From Lonicera japonica (lineage: Eukaryota > Streptophyta > Magnoliopsida > Dipsacales > Caprifoliaceae): 64,000 bases of DNA. A model generated the notes under the pieces. That model saw only the letters and a program-made list of their open reading frames with translations. It was not told the DNA's origin and did no database searches. Where the stretch lies: positions 22,879,017-22,943,016 of the forward strand of contig CM038466.1 in assembly GCA_021464415.1 (NCBI GenBank). The letters are read 5' to 3'. Each line of letters opens with the position of its first letter. Position 1 is the first letter of the stretch. Position numbers and translations under genes: made by a program. Positions 59,151 through 64,000 of this stretch are shown one piece after another.

Positions 59151-59266
59151 ACGGGTAAATCGAAATGATTAATAGTATAGTGGATAAATCAAATCAAATG
59201 AATAGTTTAGTGGATAAATCAAAACAAATGAATAGTTTAATGGGTAAATCGAAACAACTAAGTTCA
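59151..59266. repeat. Inverted counterpart of the 58541-58735 array
   Basis: Units gggtaaatcgaaa(c/t) and aatgaatagtttagtgg. The array continues at 59713-59766 after a MITE. Confidence 0.75.
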
Positions 59267-59270
59267 CTAG

Positions 59271-59712
59271 GGGCCCGTTTGGTTGTCCTTCAAATTGCGA
59301 ATTAGACAATTTACGATTAACTAATTTACAAAATTTTCATTTATTAGTGTTTGGCTGTATAAATTGAACAATTGTAAATATGATAATTCAAGGTGATTCA
59401 CAAAAACTCAAATTAAGTCATTTCAAGTAAAACTTGAAATTGCCTAATTCTAGAATTAGATAATTCATTCTAACTCTATTTTTCGAGAAGATCTAGTTTC
59501 TACCCATGATGTTGATGCATCTATACAAAATTTTAAATAACATAGAACAATAGAAAACATGTTTTTATTCTAAAAATCGGAATTTCTTGTTTAAGTTTTC
59601 CAAACACTACTTGAATTAGAATTGAATTATTCATAAATGAACAAATTTACAACTCTTCAATCGAAAATTAACTAATTCTAAAATTAGGTAATTTACGCAA
59701 CCAAACGGGCCC
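59271..59712. mobile_element. Tourist-like MITE inside the array
   Basis: The ends gggcccgtttggttg and aaccaaacgggccc are inverted repeats, flanked by TAG at 59268-59270 and 59713-59715. It is 442 bp and non-coding. Confidence 0.85.
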
Positions 59713-59766
59713 TAGGTAAATTGAAATAATTGAGTAGTTTAGTGGATAAATTTAAACAACACAATA

Positions 59767-59917
59767 GATTTTTTGGTTTTTTTTTTGAAAGGACCGGCCT
59801 AAACAAAAGCTAAGACAAAGACTCAGCCAAAGCAAGTCAAAAAAATCCAAGAAGGAAAATTTGAAACTTGCACCTCCGTAGCATTCTCTATGCAAGCTCG
59901 GTGAGCCAAAGAATGGG
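59767..59917 (-). mobile_element. 5'-truncated LINE fragment with RNase H-like end
   Basis: On the minus strand it encodes AHSLAHRACIENATEVQ, resembling the C-terminus of the RNase H-like domain of plant LINE-type reverse transcriptases, then stops and an A-rich tail (T-rich on the plus strand at 59767-59788). The flanks tttaaacaacacaatag and tttaaacatctcaatag look like a worn target duplication. Confidence 0.6.
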
Positions 59918-59943
59918 CGTATGTGTTTAAACATCTCAATAGT

Positions 59944-60222
59944 TTAGTGAACATTGTGTAATTTACTCAAAATTGAATTTTCTACCCATGTTTGCCGGCA
60001 TTTAGGCCTACAAATGTCCCCAAGAGAATAAAGTTGATTGACATTTGGATTTTCTATCTTGCAAGTTTCACTAGTTGAAATAACTACAAATAGTTTATTG
60101 GTGGGATTAGTTGCAAGTTTTTTTTCAAAGTAAAGTGAAGTATGGTACTTTGAAAATTCACTTTTGATAGAAGCGTAAAATTTAATTGGTCTATTAAAAA
60201 TACTCCTTTTAATAACATTCAC
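59944..60222 (-). pseudogene. Unknown 92-codon open frame, with a diverged copy at 61200-61420
   Basis: The frame contains IKRSIFNRPIKFYAS and NPTNKLFVVISTSETCKIEN. The duplicate encodes IKRIIFNSVGKFYAS and NPINRLFFVSSTSEICKKAN, with one frame change between the blocks. No family recognised. It may be a fragment of a host or transposon gene carried in the duplication. Confidence 0.35.
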
Positions 60223-60477
60223 ACCTGAAATCTCTTCTCAAATTTCATGGCTTTTAGGTTGCATTATTGCGGGACCTGTGGAGCCTTCATATGAATCTAA
60301 TTTGTGTTAAAAGTTTCTTTTCGGGGGTGGGGTGGACAAGTTATATACTTGTGCAACCCTTAGATGGTGATAGACACAAAAGAACAAGTCCGATGCTAGT
60401 TGTTGGAATTAGATGCAGCCCAAATTTGTACATGCCCCCACTAAATTACCCCACTTTCGTTTAATTATTTTTGAAGA

Positions 60478-61710
60478 AATTGTTTATTTCAATAGAATTC
60501 TCAGCTACCGTCTTATCAAATAATTCGGACGCTAGCATTCTTTCACAAATCTTTTTTACGCACTTGCCGAATAACTCTTCAATTACGATCATTTAACTCT
60601 TCTTTTTATTTTTTTGGTGCAAATAATTTAACTCTTCTATCATAATTTCAGAACATATTAATTGTGTTCACAAGTGTTAAAATTTACTGCGCTAAGAACT
60701 CTTGAATTTTCTCCCGCATTTTACCAGCATTTAGGCCTACGAGTGTCCCCAAGTTGGATTTATAAATGCTGTTCTTTCAATGCTTGGGATTTTTGGGCGA
60801 AAAGGATACATTAAAGACGGAGATGGAATCTATTAATATATATTGTGCATGGGCTTGACTCGAATATTATTCAGCACACTTACTGTCGGGCGTCGGACCA
60901 ACCCAACTCTAGTCTACTCCTTTTATATGGAACATGATAACAATCCCAGAGCGGTGGTTGCCTCCTACAACCCCCCCCCCCCCCTCCCTTCTCTCTCTCT
61001 CTCTCGGGTTATAACCTACAACCCTAGTATTTGTGACGTGTAAAATAAGGGGAACTCTAGTAACACAACCCAACACCTTCATTGAGATTCAAGAGCATGC
61101 ACGTAGGCGCGCGATGTACATTGAAAGCTAATAACCAATAATCTGACTCAACAATTGTTTTAATTCACTTATTCAAAAACTTTATCATTGATGCATTTGG
61201 TGAAGGAAGAGAATAAGGTTGATTGACATTTTGATTTGCTTTCTTGCAAATTTCACTCGTTGAACTAACAAAAAATAGTCTATTGATGGGATTAGTTGTA
61301 AACAAAAATTCAAGTTAAAGTGAAGTAGATTATGTAGGTTGCAAATTCATTTTTGAAATAGTGTGAAGCGTAAAATTTACCCACACTATTAAAAATTATC
61401 CTTTTAATAAAATTCACACGCAATCGAACACTGTCTAATGTGCATTGAAATGTCTTGTCAAGATTCATAACTTTTAGGTTGCATTATGGACGACCTGTGG
61501 CCCTTCACATAAATATAATTTGTGTTAAAAGTTTTTATTGGGGGGAGTGGGAGTTCAAAAAGAAAGAAATTAGGTGGGTGAGGTGGATGCGTTACTTGTG
61601 GAACCCTAAGAAGGTGATAGATACATACCCTAAATGAACAACTCCGATGCTAGTTGTTGGAATTACACGCAGCCCAAATTTGTGCATGCCCCCACTATAT
61701 GCCCACCTCA
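60478..61710. repeat. Segmental tandem duplication, unit 2 (interrupted)
   Basis: Counterpart of unit 1, interrupted by about 430 bp at 60760-61195 that unit 1 lacks. The best-kept block is 61455-61705 versus 60240-60460 (shared gatgctagttgttggaatta and cagcccaaatttgt). Confidence 0.75.
60971..61005. repeat. Poly-C (14) and (CT)n tract
   Basis: A run of C followed by ctctctctctctctc, inside the insertion specific to duplication unit 2. Confidence 0.9.
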
Positions 61711-62284
61711 CCCCCACCCCACCTAATTTCTTTTTTTTTCATTTAAAAAAGGATGAGAAGTCTCTTCATTCTTTACAATTTATAAATAATAAAGAAAAAA
61801 CTTAAATTTGAATACTCCCGAACTCAAAAAGACCTATTTTCAGTAGATATGTGTGAAGTATTTCTTAATATACGCGATATAAATTTTGGAGATTTGAAAA
61901 GGCGGAAAGGGCTCAAACATAACTCAAATTTAGAAGCTTACATATAGTCACTTAAGCCCAAATCTTGTTATGCTAACGCTAAACACCATGTTAGAAAATG
62001 AATTTTTTTTAACTTTATCATTTAAAATTAAGAATCCATTATTCGTTTTGAGATGTTCAAATTAAGAGTCTATTTAGTTTTTTAAAAATAATTAACAAAA
62101 TAAATGGTGATAAAAAACAAGTGGTATTTTAAGTTGTTGATTATGATGAAGATAGGTGTTTTTACAAAAAGTAAAAATCAAACAACAACTTTTAATTAAA
62201 AACGAAGGAAGTAATGTTTTCCAGAGTGACAGGACAATGTAATACAAACCTTATTTTTTAAGACTTTAACATCATTTACCCATT
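61711..62284. other. Intergenic, no gene seen
   Basis: AT-rich sequence with no coding or transposon signal that I can support. Confidence 0.5.
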
Positions 62285-62386
62285 CTAAATTGACATTTGA
62301 TCTTTTTTATTCTAATAGCAAAATCCTTAGAAGAACTAAATTGACATTTGATCTTTTTTATTCTAATAGCAAAATCCTTAGAAGAA
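62285..62386. repeat. Perfect 51-bp tandem duplication
   Basis: Two adjacent identical 51-bp units beginning ctaaattgacatttgatc, at 62285-62335 and 62336-62386. Confidence 0.95.
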
Positions 62387-62545
62387 AAGAAATAAGAAAC
62401 AAGAGTCCATAACAGGGACCTACCTCTGATTGGAGTACTTTACCAAAGGAATGAATGCCATTACACCAAATAATAAGAGTTGCTACACAAGCGACAGGAA
62501 AATATTAAACAATATTTTATCAATTTTAAATTAGGATTCAGTACT

Positions 62546-62812
62546 AAATTAATTATATTACACTACGGTATATTCGTGCCTCACGGTACGGTAAGACAAA
62601 AAAAAATTGTGAGAAATTAAGAATACAAATTTGCGAAGTTTGAAATTTTATTTTTATTCCACATAATATCAAACTTTGCATAATTTTTATTCTTAATTTC
62701 TCACACTTTTTTTTCCTTTTTTTATTATTAGTTTTATTTTATTTTTTTTCGTTTCACCGTGCCGTCCAACATGAGTATACGCTATACATAAACTATACTT
62801 AAGTGTAATATT
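62546..62812. mobile_element. Foldback element
   Basis: The outer arms carry attacactacgg and taagtgtaatatt. The inner arms ttgtgagaaattaagaata and tattcttaatttctcaca are near-perfect inverse repeats around a centre at about 62660. Confidence 0.6.
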
Positions 62813-64000
62813 CATTAGTTTTTCTTGAAATATATATATATATATTTATAGTCATAATGGGTCTCGTTTTCTTGATTTTGATTAATAGGTTACAAATGTA
62901 TACATTTTGATTTTAATATTTGGATTTAGTGTTATGACATTTTAAATTTTATAAAAAGAATTGATGAGAGAAAATAATTTGAAAGATAAGAGAGTATATA
63001 GTTTTTATTTGATTGTATGCGTTTAAAGTGTATGTGTATCTTGTGTTTGATTTGACACTTTAATGTGAATATAAAAATACATTTAAGGGTGTAAATTATG
63101 TATAGAGAGATGAGAATCGAACTATATATTCATCTCAGTTTATGGAAAGAAAGAGTAAGGGGAGAGAGAAAGTGTAGATCTTGTAATAGGGAGAGATATG
63201 AGGTTTTAGAGAGAGAAAGTAGATTTAAAAGAGTAAGCGGAGAAGAGAGAGAAAGTGGAGATCTTGTAATGGAGAGAGATGAGAGATTTTAGAAAGAAAA
63301 AGTGGAGATCTAATAATTGGAGAAAAATAGTAATTTTGGCTAAGAGTTTAAAATATGAGTTAGTGATCATTTTTTAGTTGGGTAGGAGTTTGTTGACAAT
63401 ATTCATCTTTGGGTGTACTTATGAGTTAATGCCTTAAAAAATATCTCATGTTACTAAAAGTAATTTTAAAGTACTTTTATAGAATACTAATATTATTACC
63501 CTTTGATAAAAAGGTACTTTTGTCTTTAGATAACTTAGTAAAAATTTAGTCCTATTTTTATTGCAGTTTTTAAATATATTATGAAATTAAATAAAATTAG
63601 AAAATGCTTTACTTACGCATAATTCTTACCACATATTTTTATCAGGTACATTAAATGAGTTATACCCTTATTGTATCATGTAAAGGTACAACCCAAATAA
63701 TATATGCTGGTAAGAATAAGTGATAAAAATATTCGATAAATATAGCATTGCTCATAAAATTTTTCATGTGCTATGCTATTTGATTTAAATTCAGAATAGA
63801 TGCTCCATTTGTTAATTATTTAGAAATCGTTAAATTCAAGAAGAATTTTTTGCACCAAGCATCTCGAATAGGGCTGTGTAAAATATTGTGTAAATCTTAC
63901 ATGGTAAGTGAGTTTTACACAAATCTATTTACTCTCCAACAACTAATATTAATATTCCTGTGTAAAAAGAAGTGGTTCAATAAAAAAACAAACACCTAAA
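62813..64000. other. Intergenic to the right edge, no gene seen
   Basis: AT-rich sequence. 63090-63310 is GA-rich (gagagagaaagt repeats), which produces the short plus-strand ORF at 63098-63292. I see no domain. Confidence 0.5.

Larger units (their letters stand above)
58098..60470. repeat. Segmental tandem duplication, unit 1 (interrupted)
   Basis: 58098-58330 matches 60478-60720, and 59970-60470 matches 60700-60760 plus 61195-61710. Between the two parts lies inserted repeat DNA (about 58335-59970). Confidence 0.75.

Overview
This is nuclear DNA from a flowering plant, almost certainly a eudicot. It is AT-rich, its genes have GT-AG introns, and it carries plant-specific gene families, Ty1/copia retrotransposons primed by initiator tRNA-Met, tRNA-derived SINEs and many MITEs. 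I cannot name the species. There are no CRISPR arrays, rRNA or tRNA genes, or bacterial features.

Five host genes can be modelled exon by exon. (1) 476-5796, minus: an A1 aspartic protease of the plant APF1-like group. Eight exons are visible and the 3' end lies beyond the left edge. (2) 9637-10328, minus: a 134-residue Cys-containing plant protein that I cannot name, in three exons. (3) 17148-22572, plus: a clade-D-like PP2C phosphatase of 397 residues in four exons. (4) 23358-26385, minus: a membrane-anchored receptor-like kinase of 478 residues in seven exons, with an odd GA splice donor. (5) 41557-43622, minus: a NEP1-interacting-protein-like RING-H2 E3 ligase of 239 residues in five exons. 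These genes are unrelated in function and form no cluster. They sit between repeats.

Three copia elements occupy the centre-right. Copia-1 (30492-37678) is full length. Its two 518-bp LTRs differ at one base, its target duplication is AATAT, and one frameshift breaks the integrase. Copia-2 (about 44624-49035) is an old copy full of stops that mostly look like C-to-T or G-to-A changes. Copia-3 (49903-54540) has two identical 259-bp LTRs and target duplication GATCT. It has lost RNase H through a deletion filled with a patchwork of local sequence, including copies of the host flank.

The rest is repeat-rich intergenic DNA. It holds five copies of one foldback MITE inside the protease introns, three SINEs with target duplications, Tourist-, Stowaway- and hAT-like MITEs, a Helitron-type 3' end, a minisatellite inside a TIR element (7.2-7.9 kb), and a tandem segmental duplication (58.1-61.7 kb) whose two copies carry different insertions. 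From about 61.7 kb to the end I see no gene.

Exon limits were set by reading frame, splice consensus and intron phase, and no transcript data were available. Family names come from recognising motifs, not from a search.
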